64,000 nucleotides of DNA from Coriobacteriaceae bacterium (GCA_025992705.1 DAJPGJ010000001.1:1959501-2023500); one strand, 5' to 3'. Positions 47,114 through 56,471 are shown, numbered from the stretch's first letter. Program-made: numbers and translations. The notes: generated by a model from the sequence alone, not told the origin.

Positions 47114-48541
47114 ATGAAAAAGGTAATCGCCGCCCTGACGAGCGTGATGCTCGTCATCGCCCTCGCCGGTTGCTCGGCATCCGGAACGGGCCAGAATCAG
47201 CAATCCGAAAGCCCGAGCGACAAGATGGCCAAAGAGGAGCTCCGCTTCACCGACCGTGATCTCGACCCCAGCTACGACGAGGCAAGCGCGACCAAAATCG
47301 TGCTTGACGGCTCGGGTGCCTCCGTCACGGGCGAAGGCGCCACAGCCGACGGATCGACCGTCACCATATCGGCCGATGGAACCTATGTCGTCTCTGGCAC
47401 GCTGGCCGATGGCCAGATCGTGGTGAGCCTGCCGGGTGACGAAGACAAGGCGCAAATCGTGCTCGACGGCGTCACCATCCACAACGAGGACGGTCCCGCC
47501 ATTCAGGTCGACCAGGCCGACAAGGTCTTCCTCACGCTTGCCGACGGTTCGACCAACGCGCTTTCGGACGGAACGAGCTACGCCCTTGCCGAGGGAGAGG
47601 ACGAGCCGTACGCCACACTGTATTCCAAGGATGACCTGACCATCAACGGCTCGGGCGCGCTCCAGGTAACCGGCAACTATCGCCATGGCATCGCTTCCAA
47701 GGACGACATGGTCATCACCGGCGGCACCATCAGCGTCACGAGCGCCGAGGATGCCGTGCGCGGCAACGACGCCGTCGAGATTGGCGGAGGAAACATAACC
47801 GTGAACGCGGGAGATGACGCGTTTCACTCGGAATACCTGTTCTACATCGCGGACGGCACGGTAAGCGTGGAAAGCTGCGTGGAGGGATACGAAGCCGAGA
47901 AGATCCTCGTGCATGGCGGCGAGACCAGCATCGTGGCAAGCGATGACGGCGTAAACGCATCGGCCGCCGAGGATTCGACGACCACGGGCGACGCGTCGCA
48001 AGGGGCAGCGTCTCAGGACAATCAACCGCCCGCCATGCCCCAGGGTGAAGAGCCGCCCCGGGACGGAACGACCCCACCCGATAGGCAAGGCGGCAAGCCT
48101 CAAGACGGGACTGGCCCCGGCCGACAGGGAGGCGCCATGGCGATGCCCGGCGCAAGCGAGGAATGCCTCATCCAGATCAACGGCGGCACGCTTGTCGTGA
48201 ACGCCGGCGGTGATGGCCTGGACTCCAATGGCTACATCGAGATCAACGGCGGAACCGTGTTCGTGAACGGTGCTTCGAACTCCGACGACAGCGGCCTGGA
48301 CTACGAGTACGAGGCGACCGTCAACGGCGGCAACGTCATCCTCATGGGTAGCGCCGCCATGGCCGAGGACTTCACCGGTGGCCTGCAAGCGCACCTCATG
48401 GAGCGCACGAGCGGAAGCGCAGGCTCGACCGTCGAGGTCATGGACGCGTCTGGTGCCGTCATCGTCTCCTACGTCTCCCCCAAGGCCTTCCAGGCGGTAA
48501 CCGCCTCGGCCCCAGGATGTGCGAGCATCGCTGTGCGATGA
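47114..48541 (+). CDS. Lipoprotein with carbohydrate-binding beta-helix domain
   Basis: A 475-residue lipoprotein (lipobox LAGC, Cys20). The body resembles the Cthe_2159/DUF4353 carbohydrate-binding beta-helix: repeated short strands such as TINGSGALQVTGNYRHGIASK, split by turns, VVNAGGDGLDSNGYIEINGG and VFVNGASNSDDSGLDYEY. A low-complexity Pro/Gln/Gly linker lies near residues 300-345. It starts directly at the DUF4956 stop codon with AGGAGG upstream. Together with the VTC and DUF4956 proteins it probably forms an envelope module for polyphosphate or a polymer matrix. Confidence 0.83.
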   Translation: MKKVIAALTSVMLVIALAGCSASGTGQNQQSESPSDKMAKEELRFTDRDLDPSYDEASATKIVLDGSGASVTGEGATADGSTVTISADGTYVVSGTLADGQIVVSLPGDEDKAQIVLDGVTIHNEDGPAIQVDQADKVFLTLADGSTNALSDGTSYALAEGEDEPYATLYSKDDLTINGSGALQVTGNYRHGIASKDDMVITGGTISVTSAEDAVRGNDAVEIGGGNITVNAGDDAFHSEYLFYIADGTVSVESCVEGYEAEKILVHGGETSIVASDDGVNASAAEDSTTTGDASQGAASQDNQPPAMPQGEEPPRDGTTPPDRQGGKPQDGTGPGRQGGAMAMPGASEECLIQINGGTLVVNAGGDGLDSNGYIEINGGTVFVNGASNSDDSGLDYEYEATVNGGNVILMGSAAMAEDFTGGLQAHLMERTSGSAGSTVEVMDASGAVIVSYVSPKAFQAVTASAPGCASIAVR

Positions 48542-48544
48542 GAG

Positions 48545-48585
48545 GTAATGAGACAAAAGTGGCCGGGCCACTTTTGTCTCATTAC
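48545..48585. terminator. 41-bp perfect palindrome shared as terminator by convergent genes
   Basis: GTAATGAGACAAAAGTGGCC and its exact reverse complement flank one base. It starts 3 bp after the lipoprotein stop codon and covers the tilS stop codon (48582-48584). It belongs to the ATGAGACA family seen at 36990 and 43354. Confidence 0.8.
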
Positions 48586-49607
48586 TGCACCTTGCGGATG
48601 ACGAGCGCATCATCCGATGTGCTCACACGCAGACCACCGGAGGTCTCGGTCGTGAAGCCCTCGTCCTCCATCCCGTCGAGGACCCGATCAATCTGACCGG
48701 CCTCGAGACGCGCATCGGGATTGACCACAAGCAAGCAGGCACGCATCACACGACGAGCCATGGATCGATCGATCGAGCGCAGCGCCTCGGCTGGCATAGA
48801 CGCGGTCTCGCCATCCCACGTAAGCGTCCGGTAGGCAATCGAATCCGCCTGACACCGCAGCGCCTCATCCTCATCGGCAATGAGGTCCATGGTCTGGGCA
48901 AGCGAACCTTCGAACCCCGGGCGCAGCTCGCGAAGCACGGGGATGAGTTCGCGCCGCACGCGGCTGCGGAAGTTATCACCCGTGAGATTCGTCTCGTCCT
49001 CGCGCCAAAGCCCCTCGTCTGCCGTGTCCGAATGGCGCTTCCTCAGCCAATCGCGCAGCTGCTCGCGCGATGCGTCGAGCAATGGACGACGTAGATTGCC
49101 GCGGACACGCGGGATGGACGCAAGACCCCCGGGGCCCGTTCCCACGAGAGCGCGCATGAAGAATGTCTCGACGCGATCGTCAATCGTATGCGCGGTGCAG
49201 ATGAGCCCGTCCTTGGCACCCACCCGAGCGCAAGCGCGATCCAGCGCCAAAGACGCCAGGCGATAGCGCTCCTCACGTGCGATGGCCTCCATCCCTCCCC
49301 TGCGGGCCTGTGACAGTGCGCCTATGTCCACGCGCTGCACCTCGCAGGGTACGTCGAGCTTCTCGCAAAGCTCGCGCACGAAGCGTTCGTCACCATCGGA
49401 ATCCTCGCCGCGCAGCATATGGTTCACGTGCAGGACAAAGGGGGCAACGCAATCGGGAGCAGGCAACGAGTCCGCAAGCATCGCGAAAAGCTCATCATCG
49501 GAGCCTTCGCCTGCAACATACGCGCAGACGAGCTCGAGCAAGGCCGTGGAATCCGAGCCACCCGAAACCATGAGCAGCACGGGAATCTTTGCCTGCGCTT
49601 CGGCCAT
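48582..49607 (-). CDS. tilS: tRNA(Ile)-lysidine synthase
   Basis: A 341-residue TilS: PP-loop MVSGGSDSTALLEL, HVNHMLRGEDSDGDE, AHTIDDRVETFFMRALVGTG. It modifies the CAU anticodon of tRNA-Ile2 with lysidine and is essential. The C-terminal substrate domain is present but short. The ATG at 49607 follows the flippase stop codon by 2 bp. Normally it is next to hpt; here the pair is split. Confidence 0.93.
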   Translation of the reverse strand: MAEAQAKIPVLLMVSGGSDSTALLELVCAYVAGEGSDDELFAMLADSLPAPDCVAPFVLHVNHMLRGEDSDGDERFVRELCEKLDVPCEVQRVDIGALSQARRGGMEAIAREERYRLASLALDRACARVGAKDGLICTAHTIDDRVETFFMRALVGTGPGGLASIPRVRGNLRRPLLDASREQLRDWLRKRHSDTADEGLWREDETNLTGDNFRSRVRRELIPVLRELRPGFEGSLAQTMDLIADEDEALRCQADSIAYRTLTWDGETASMPAEALRSIDRSMARRVMRACLLVVNPDARLEAGQIDRVLDGMEDEGFTTETSGGLRVSTSDDALVIRKVQ

Positions 49608-49609
49608 GC

Positions 49610-51001
49610 CTACCCCCAGAACCGGCTGGAGTTCTCGAGCCTCGCGGTCGGACGCCTGCGCGTGTGCACGCTGATGTTCGCGAACTGCAGCACGATCAGA
49701 ATGAGCAGCAGGCACATCTCGGCCAGATAGGTGATGACAGCGCCCATGAGACCGATGGAGTTGATAAGCGCAAACGAGGCAATGAGCGAGAACGCGAACG
49801 TGATGAGATAGAGCTTCACGACGCTGTTCTGACGGCGCTGAACGGTGATGATCTGATAGATGAAGTCGATGGCCGCCGTAATGCCACCGGCAACGATCAT
49901 GAGGTTCATGAGGACCCTGAACTGCTCGAAGTCCGTGTTGTACAGCACGCTCATGATCGGAATGCCAATCCAGTTCATGATGATGAGGTTGAAGACGGTG
50001 ATGGCGATAATCGCGCCGAACACCGCCATCATGATGATATTGAACGTGCGACGCTCGTCGGGATTCTCCCAGGCTGCGGCCAAACGCAACAGCAGCGGCT
50101 TGTAGAGCAGACTTGCCGTGAGCAAGATGCCCTGCGCAGGAAAGTAGAGCACGTTGAAGTACAGCTGATTATCGTAGGACAGCGGACCTTCCATCATGAA
50201 CTTGGGCATATTGTCGATGAGGCAGTAGAGGAACAACGCGACGAAGACGGGAAAGCAGCGCTTGAAGAGGTTGATGACGCCCTTCATGTCCCAGCGGCGC
50301 GACTTGGGCGTCTCCATATAGGCGAGCGGAATCGTGAGCACCAACAGACTTGCCGCAGCAACGACCGCCATGACAATGCACGAAAAACCCAGGTTGCGCG
50401 TGATGAAGAGCACGATGCTGAACACGATGAGCACGACGGCGCTTCGGAAGGCCTGCGAAATACCCGCGAGATACATCTTGTCGACTTGCTGCAAGCGCCC
50501 TTCGTAGACATCGGCCAACGCATCGACCATGCGATACAGATACACGCCCATGCTGATGACGAGCATGTCGGACTCATAACCGCGGATGCAGCAATACACA
50601 TAGCCCACGACAACCATAAGAATGCAGGTGAGTATGCGATTAATTTGATAATCCGCAAAGGAATGGTCCTCGTCGATGTCCGACACCTGGTAGGTACGCA
50701 CACCGTAATTGCCGATAATCATCAATAAGGTGCCGGTCACAAAGGCAAGCGAGAAGATGCCGGCCTGGTCGGCGCCGACGAGCTGCGTGATGACGATGGT
50801 GAGCAGCGGAAACACGACGCCCCATACGCCGATGCCGACGCTATTGAAGATGAAGTCGCGCGTGGTCTGATGGGGAGAGTATTGCTCTTCCTGGCTTGTA
50901 AGCGAGCGCTGCGAGGCCGCGCCGACGAGACGGTCGATCCAATGATTCACCAGTCGTGCGATTGCGCCTTGCTTGCGCGCTTTGTTGGGCCTTCGATCCA
51001 T
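49610..51001 (-). CDS. Polysaccharide flippase (MOP superfamily)
   Basis: A 463-residue membrane protein with about 12-14 helices (FIFNSVGIGVWGVVFPLLTI, GIFSLAFVTGTLLMIIGNYG, LLILIVLQFANISV near the end), typical of oligosaccharide flippases such as Wzx. The start MDRRPNKARKQG is preferred to longer frames that only mirror the hydrolase gene on the other strand. A TATAAT lies 7 bp upstream of the ATG, so the mRNA is probably leaderless. No glycosyltransferases are adjacent, so the polymer is unknown. Confidence 0.88.
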   Translation of the reverse strand: MDRRPNKARKQGAIARLVNHWIDRLVGAASQRSLTSQEEQYSPHQTTRDFIFNSVGIGVWGVVFPLLTIVITQLVGADQAGIFSLAFVTGTLLMIIGNYGVRTYQVSDIDEDHSFADYQINRILTCILMVVVGYVYCCIRGYESDMLVISMGVYLYRMVDALADVYEGRLQQVDKMYLAGISQAFRSAVVLIVFSIVLFITRNLGFSCIVMAVVAAASLLVLTIPLAYMETPKSRRWDMKGVINLFKRCFPVFVALFLYCLIDNMPKFMMEGPLSYDNQLYFNVLYFPAQGILLTASLLYKPLLLRLAAAWENPDERRTFNIIMMAVFGAIIAITVFNLIIMNWIGIPIMSVLYNTDFEQFRVLMNLMIVAGGITAAIDFIYQIITVQRRQNSVVKLYLITFAFSLIASFALINSIGLMGAVITYLAEMCLLLILIVLQFANISVHTRRRPTARLENSSRFWG

Positions 51002-51007
51002 AGCGCG

Positions 51008-51015
51008 ATTATAAT
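51008..51015. promoter_or_regulatory. Overlapping divergent -10 elements
   Basis: ATTATAAT contains TATAAT on both strands (51010-51015 plus, 51013-51008 minus). It lies between the divergent flippase and hydrolase genes. On the minus side the ATG begins about 7 bp downstream. Confidence 0.6.
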
Positions 51016-51049
51016 ATCGCATAAGACGAACGTCATCCGGGGAGGCATC

Positions 51050-52012
51050 ATGGCCGATACCATCACGCAAGAGCCCGTTTCGTTTCCAAGCACCGATGGC
51101 GAGACGACCATCCACGGCTATATCTGGCGCGACGAGGACTGTACCAGTCCCCGCGGCGTCGTCCAGATTGCCCATGGCATGGCCGAGCACATCGAGCGCT
51201 ACGACGACTTCGCGCGTTTTCTGGCCGGCAAGGGTTTCATCGTCGGGGGCTACGATCACCTCGCCCATGGTGATAGCGTCTCGCAATCCACGTCTTGGGG
51301 CGAGCTTGACCCGCGCAACGGCGCAAATCACCTCATAGAGGACGTGCATCGCATGCGCTCCTCCATGCTGGCACATACGCCGGCGGACCTTCCCTATTTT
51401 GTCTTCGGCCATTCGATGGGAAGCTACGTTATACGCGATTACATTGCGCGGCATGGCGAGGGACTGGCCGGTGCCATACTCTGTGGCACGGGTTATGTCG
51501 CGCCCCTTGTCTCGAAGGCAGGAAATATGCTCTCCCGCGCCATAGCTGCCGTCCGTGGCAAAGGCTACGAGAGCAAGTTCCTGGATTCTATGGCCGCAGG
51601 CGGCTTCAACAAGGTCATCGACGATCCGCGCACGGAGGCGGATTGGATTTCCGCAAACGAGGAAAACGTCGACCGCTACCTCGCCGACGAGAAGTCCGGC
51701 TTCATGTTTCCCGCTGGTGGCTATGCGACGCTCACGGCGCTCACGCTCGAGGCGTGCAGTCCCGGAGCCTTCCGGGCGATTCCGCGGGACCTGCCCCTGC
51801 TCTTCGTAGCCGGTGCCGAAGATCCCGTAGGCTCGATGGGAGAAGGCGTCAGGAAGGTCGCCGAGATGGCACGCGAGGCCGGCGTGCAGGATGTCGAGGT
51901 ACGCATCTACGAGGGCATGCGTCACGAAATCTTGAACGAGAGGGACGCGCAACTCGTCTATGACGACGTGGCAACATGGCTCGACGAACATCTGGATGGA
52001 GGTGCCCAGTGA
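51050..52012 (+). CDS. Alpha/beta hydrolase, monoacylglycerol-lipase-like
   Basis: A 320-residue hydrolase with nucleophile elbow GHSMGS, Asp in GAEDPVG and His in GMRHEILNE. The arrangement (VQIAHGMAEHIERYDDFARF) is typical of the lysophospholipase/monoacylglycerol lipase group. It starts at the ATG at 51050 with GGGGAGG upstream. The glycerol kinase gene overlaps its stop codon by 4 bp. Together they would release glycerol from a glycerolipid and phosphorylate it. Confidence 0.9.
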   Translation: MADTITQEPVSFPSTDGETTIHGYIWRDEDCTSPRGVVQIAHGMAEHIERYDDFARFLAGKGFIVGGYDHLAHGDSVSQSTSWGELDPRNGANHLIEDVHRMRSSMLAHTPADLPYFVFGHSMGSYVIRDYIARHGEGLAGAILCGTGYVAPLVSKAGNMLSRAIAAVRGKGYESKFLDSMAAGGFNKVIDDPRTEADWISANEENVDRYLADEKSGFMFPAGGYATLTALTLEACSPGAFRAIPRDLPLLFVAGAEDPVGSMGEGVRKVAEMAREAGVQDVEVRIYEGMRHEILNERDAQLVYDDVATWLDEHLDGGAQ

Positions 52013-53499
52013 CCGGCAAATACGTCATCGCCCTCGACCAGGGCACGACCTCCTCGCGCTCCGTCCTCATCGATCATGAAGGTCGCTCGGTCGACTCCAT
52101 CCAGCGCAAATTCCCCCAGATATATCCTCAACCAGGATGGGTCGAGCAGAATCCCCAGGAGATTATCTTCTCGCAATTGGGCTCGATGACCGACCTGATT
52201 ACGTCTCATGCGCTGGAGGCAGACGATATAGATAGCATCGGTATCACCAACCAACGCGAAACCACGATCGTGTGGGACCGCGAGACGGGACGCCCCATCG
52301 CAAACGCCATCGTATGGCAATGCCGTCGTACTGCCCCCATCATCGCCGACCTCTGCTCGGACCTGGCCGTATGCGACAGAATCGAACTCGTCACCGGTCT
52401 GCATCCAGACGCGTACTTTTCGGCAAGCAAGATCAAGTGGCTTCTCGATAACGTACCAGGCGCACGTAAGCTTGCCGAAGACGGTCAACTGCTCTTTGGC
52501 ACTGTCGACTGCTGGCTCATCTGGAATCTCACGGGCCGTAAAGTGCACGCAACCGACGTCACCAACGCAAGCCGCACCATGCTCTACGACATACACAAGA
52601 GTTGCTGGGACAAGGAACTGCTCGAGCTTTTCGACATTCCCGAGCACATGATGCCCGAGGTGCGTCCGAGCGCAAGCTTCTTTGGCGAGACCGACTACCC
52701 AAACATCCCCGCCGGCATTCCCATATGCGGCGTTGCGGGCGACCAGCAAGCAGCACTCTTCGGGCAATGCTGCTTCGAGGCAGGCCAGGCCAAGAATACC
52801 TACGGCACGGGCTGCTTCCTGCTGCTGCATACGGGCGAAATGCCCGTCTCGTCGAGAAACGGCCTCGTCACGACCATCGCGGCATCCGCTCCCAACGTAG
52901 CGCATACCGAATACGCTCTTGAGGGCAGCGTCTTCATGGCCGGCGCGCTCATCCAGTGGCTCATCGACGAACTCGGCATCGCGCAGACTCCCGCCGAGAC
53001 ACAGCAGCTCGCCGAAAGCATCCCCGACACGGGCGGCGTCTACATCGTTCCCGCGTTCACGGGCCTCGGCGCACCCTATTGGGAGCCCGATGCGCGCGGC
53101 GCCATCTATGGGCTCACACGTGGGGCCGGTCGCGCGCATATCGCCCGTGCAGCGCTCGAAGCGCTCGCGTATCAGGTACACGACCTTGCCGTTGCCATGC
53201 AAGCAGATGCGGGCCTCAAGATCAGGCAGCTCAACGTCGACGGTGGCGCCTCGGCAAATGACTTTCTCATGCAGTTCCAAAGCGACATCCTGCAAACGCA
53301 GATCCATCGCCCCGCGAACATCGAGTCAACGGCGCTTGGCGCGGCATACTTGGCGGGGCTTACCAATGGGTTCTGGAATGGCACCGAGGAGTTGCGCGCC
53401 ATGCGCATGACGGACAGCGTCTTTGACCCGCAGATGCGGCCGGCCTACGCCAACGAGCTCCTCCGTGGCTGGCGCGAAGCGGTGAGGAGAACGTGCTGA
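52009..53499 (+). CDS. glpK: Glycerol kinase
   Basis: A 496-residue FGGY-family kinase: ALDQGTTSSRSVLID at the N-terminus, QNPQEI, NQRETTIVWDRETG, TNASRTMLYDIHK, GVAGDQQAALFGQCC and STALGAAYLAGL. It makes glycerol 3-phosphate with ATP. GTG start overlapping the hydrolase stop, with GGAGG 6 bp upstream. No glpF or glpD is adjacent. Confidence 0.96.
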   Translation: MTGKYVIALDQGTTSSRSVLIDHEGRSVDSIQRKFPQIYPQPGWVEQNPQEIIFSQLGSMTDLITSHALEADDIDSIGITNQRETTIVWDRETGRPIANAIVWQCRRTAPIIADLCSDLAVCDRIELVTGLHPDAYFSASKIKWLLDNVPGARKLAEDGQLLFGTVDCWLIWNLTGRKVHATDVTNASRTMLYDIHKSCWDKELLELFDIPEHMMPEVRPSASFFGETDYPNIPAGIPICGVAGDQQAALFGQCCFEAGQAKNTYGTGCFLLLHTGEMPVSSRNGLVTTIAASAPNVAHTEYALEGSVFMAGALIQWLIDELGIAQTPAETQQLAESIPDTGGVYIVPAFTGLGAPYWEPDARGAIYGLTRGAGRAHIARAALEALAYQVHDLAVAMQADAGLKIRQLNVDGGASANDFLMQFQSDILQTQIHRPANIESTALGAAYLAGLTNGFWNGTEELRAMRMTDSVFDPQMRPAYANELLRGWREAVRRTC

Positions 53500-53503
53500 G
53501 GAG

Positions 53504-53586
53504 GAGATTTCTCGACTACGGGGCTTCGCCCCTCCGCTCGAAATGACAGGGAGGGGTTCCGGCCCCTCGCTCGAGATGACAGGGGC
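53504..53586. repeat. Dispersed palindromic repeat, TTTCTCGAC family, downstream of glpK
   Basis: A full unit (GAGATTTCTCGACTACGG to GCTCGAAATGACAGGGA, 53504-53552) is followed by a half unit ending CGCTCGAGATGACAGGGGC. Same family as 27512-27562 and the ftsY insert. Confidence 0.75.
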
Positions 53587-53594
53587 AAAACAAA

Positions 53595-53623
53595 AGGGGC
53601 CGCGGCGTTATGCCACGGCCCCT
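53595..53623 (-). terminator. Terminator of the esterase gene
   Basis: A 12-bp stem AGGGGCCGCGGC/GCCACGGCCCCT with one mismatch and a 5-base loop, followed on the minus strand by TTTTGTTTT. Confidence 0.85.
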
Positions 53624-53649
53624 CGCTTCGGGGAGGAAGCTAATACCTG

Positions 53650-56277
53650 CTACTTGTTCGCAGCAACAATACCATCCATGTAAGCATCGATGATGTCGTT
53701 AACCTTCTTGGTGCTGAACTGCCATCCACCATGGGATGCACCGACAATCGCGTAACGCTCGGAATCGGCACCCAGCTCCTTGGAGCGCTTGTAGAGCTCC
53801 ATCGTGGAGATGGGCGAAACGAGCGTGTCAACGGTGCCATGGAAGCTCAGGATGGACGGATCATCCGCATCAAGATAGGTAAACGGGCTGAACTTGGCCG
53901 TCTTGTCGAGGTTGCTGAACACCGATCCGCCGGGGTTCTGACCGAAGGCCGTGCCGTTGATGAGCATGGCCTCGGTATTGGCCTCGGACTGGTGATCGCC
54001 AATCAGGCCCGTACCGGCTCCGATGAGCGTGAGGTCGGACACACCGTACATATCGACGACGCCCTGAACCGCGGAGCTATACTCGAGGTTGTCGCCAACA
54101 TCGAACTGGATGTTGTCGTCAAACTTCGTGGTATTGCCCAAAACGCCCAGCATGGAGGCCATATAGCCACCTGCAGAGGTACCGGTTGCAATGATGCAAT
54201 TCGGGTCGATGTTGTACGTATCCGCATGGGCACGCAGCCACCTGATACCAGCTTTGGCATCCTGGAGGGGACCAGGATTGGTCGTCGCAGGGATGACACG
54301 AATCTCAGCAACAGCAACGACGTAGCCACGCTCGGCATAACGCAGATACCTCATCGCATCTGCATTCGAGGAGCTGAAGCCACCACATGCAGCGATGTAG
54401 AGCACCGGACGGGGGCCGTCATCCCTGCCCTTGGAGGGCTGAAGGATGGTCATGCGCAGGTTCTTGTAGACACCCTTCTCGCTAATTGCCTTGTAGCCGA
54501 TCTCAGTGGTCTCGTTAATAGTCCAATGATTGGGATCGGTAGCGATATTCTCGCCGCCAGCCGTAGCGTCCGCAAGCGTCGGAAGATCCTCGGCCTTGTA
54601 AGCCTCGGTGCCCTTGGCCAAATCAACAGTCGGCACGGCAGTGGTAACAGCCGTCGTACCATAGGTGTTCAGGAAGTTAACGGCACGCTCAATCGTGGCA
54701 CCCTGCTCGAACTGCTTGCCGCCATGACCAGCGCCCTCCACGACATAGCGCTCGGTATGAACACCAGCATCGTTAAGACGATTCTGGAGCATCTTGGTGG
54801 CAACCGGCGACACGAGCGTGTCCGCAGTGCCATGGAACATGAGGAACGGAACTGTGTTCGCGTTGATGTAGCTGAAGGGACTCGCGGCGGCAACCTTGTC
54901 GTTCATCGAAGGATCAAACACGCCGGGCTTCGCCGCGCCAGCACCCGCGCCATTGAGCAGAAGCGCCTCGGTGGTGGCGGCAGACTTATGGCTGTCCTGC
55001 AGTTCCTGAGCCAGGCCCGCGCCGATGATGGTAAGGTCAGAGACACCATAGAAATCGATGACGGCATTGACTGCAGAAGACTCGTCGAGATTCGCACCCA
55101 CATCGAGCGCAACATCTTGCATCTGGCCAGTCCGGCTATTGGGATACTGAATCTTATCCAGATTGCTCGTAACGCCAACCATCGTGGACCAATAGCCACC
55201 TGAAGAGTTACCGGCAACGGCAACCTTGGTCGAATCGAACTTGTACTTGTTCGGCTCGGTCTTGGAGCTGGCCTTCAGGAAGCGAATACCCGCCTTGATG
55301 TCCTGGAGCGGACCGGGGAAGGTCACGCTCGGACCAACGCGATGCTGCACAGACGCAACCACGTAGCCAGACTTGGCGAGCGTGAGACGCGTCTCGAAAT
55401 TGCTCGCGGGATTGGAACTGGTGAAGCCACCGCCGTTGATCCACACGAGGAGCGGAGTCTCACCGTTCTTTGCCGTGGACGGCGTCAGCAGTTCGATCTT
55501 GAGGTCGACAGGGGCACCGTACTGGCTCGTGTGGAGATACGGAATGATCTCCTGGCTGACAGTCACATCCTTGTTCTCGTCAACTGCCCTATCGAGCTCG
55601 ATCACGTTGTAGCTATTGGCATCCTCGAGCGAAACCAAACCGGGAGTGTCCTCGCCGATGGCTGCCTTCGAAGGATCTACCACGCCCGTATTGAACGGAT
55701 CCACCGGCACGACGGGTGCCTCAGCACCGCTCACGCCATACCAACCGATACCCTCATCGTTCCAGCCGATGCTCACAAGGCGGGAATGCTCATCGAGGCT
55801 CGTGGTGTAGTTGTGGGATCCGGCATTATTCGTTGCTGCATTGGGATCTACGTTGGGGTTGAACTGCCTGTAAAGGGGCACACGCTCCTGGTCGTCGGAA
55901 TAGAAGCTGGTGCCCTCATCCTTCCAGCCAAGCTGCACGAGAGCGTCGCGCTCGCCGGCATCCTTGGTGTAGTGATGATCGGTGCCCGAATATACCCTGT
56001 ACACGGGTGTCTCGGAAGTGACCGGCGCATGCCAGCCGATGCCCTCGTAATTCCAGCCGGCAGCGACGGTGGCGTCCTTCTCCACATCGCTGGCGGTATA
56101 GAAGTGCTCGCCGGAGTTGGGGTTGTACAGACGATACATCGCCTGCGTCTCGGTGTCGGCGGCACCGTTGTCCGCGATGGCGACGCTAGCCGGCACGGTG
56201 ACCAGCGTGAGCATTGACGCCGCCATGACGCAGGCCATGGTCTTTCTCGCGAAACCAAAGTGCTTTGGTTTACCCAT
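53650..56277 (-). CDS. Secreted tandem alpha/beta-hydrolase esterase with DUF5648-type repeats
   Basis: An 875-residue exported protein. A signal peptide ends about residue 35 (ASVAIADN). Residues 45-185 carry three YRLYNPNSGEHFYT / YRVYSGTDHHYT / YRQFNPN repeats as in the RCC1 protein at 25625. Two carboxylesterase-like hydrolase domains follow, each with its own elbow: GNSSGG near residue 355 and GTSAGG near 705. Each also has FHGTADTLVSP or FHGTVDTLVSP and a late catalytic His (GAGHGGKQF, GASHGGWQF). The oxyanion segment NGGGFTSSNP is in domain 1; domain 2 has AACGGFSSSN. It resembles BD-FAE-type acetyl/feruloyl esterases. The start (ATG 56277) has a GGGAGGGAG site. It has no cell-wall anchor. 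Confidence 0.87.
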   Translation of the reverse strand: MGKPKHFGFARKTMACVMAASMLTLVTVPASVAIADNGAADTETQAMYRLYNPNSGEHFYTASDVEKDATVAAGWNYEGIGWHAPVTSETPVYRVYSGTDHHYTKDAGERDALVQLGWKDEGTSFYSDDQERVPLYRQFNPNVDPNAATNNAGSHNYTTSLDEHSRLVSIGWNDEGIGWYGVSGAEAPVVPVDPFNTGVVDPSKAAIGEDTPGLVSLEDANSYNVIELDRAVDENKDVTVSQEIIPYLHTSQYGAPVDLKIELLTPSTAKNGETPLLVWINGGGFTSSNPASNFETRLTLAKSGYVVASVQHRVGPSVTFPGPLQDIKAGIRFLKASSKTEPNKYKFDSTKVAVAGNSSGGYWSTMVGVTSNLDKIQYPNSRTGQMQDVALDVGANLDESSAVNAVIDFYGVSDLTIIGAGLAQELQDSHKSAATTEALLLNGAGAGAAKPGVFDPSMNDKVAAASPFSYINANTVPFLMFHGTADTLVSPVATKMLQNRLNDAGVHTERYVVEGAGHGGKQFEQGATIERAVNFLNTYGTTAVTTAVPTVDLAKGTEAYKAEDLPTLADATAGGENIATDPNHWTINETTEIGYKAISEKGVYKNLRMTILQPSKGRDDGPRPVLYIAACGGFSSSNADAMRYLRYAERGYVVAVAEIRVIPATTNPGPLQDAKAGIRWLRAHADTYNIDPNCIIATGTSAGGYMASMLGVLGNTTKFDDNIQFDVGDNLEYSSAVQGVVDMYGVSDLTLIGAGTGLIGDHQSEANTEAMLINGTAFGQNPGGSVFSNLDKTAKFSPFTYLDADDPSILSFHGTVDTLVSPISTMELYKRSKELGADSERYAIVGASHGGWQFSTKKVNDIIDAYMDGIVAANK

Positions 56278-56471
56278 TATGTCTCCCTCCCATGAAAAGT
56301 ATTGACGTACGCACGATTTCTCCCTCCCCAAGGTGACAGCCGAAAGTCCATGCAGGCTCACGGCAGGCCGCGTACACGATGCACGCGACTTTCACGACAC
56401 GGTATGAAGTGGGCGAATGATTGTCTCCCCACGAAAGGTGGGTAATGGGATGGAAGGTTGGATAAGGTGAG

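Noticed and set aside
46313..48613. 766-residue minus-strand open frame opposite the DUF4956 and lipoprotein genes
   Set aside because: Antisense shadow; the plus-strand genes have a lipobox, family motifs and ribosome-binding sites.
51001..51991. Upstream extension of the flippase frame (to 793 residues)
   Set aside because: It mirrors the hydrolase gene on the plus strand; the flippase starts at 51001 just after a -10 element.
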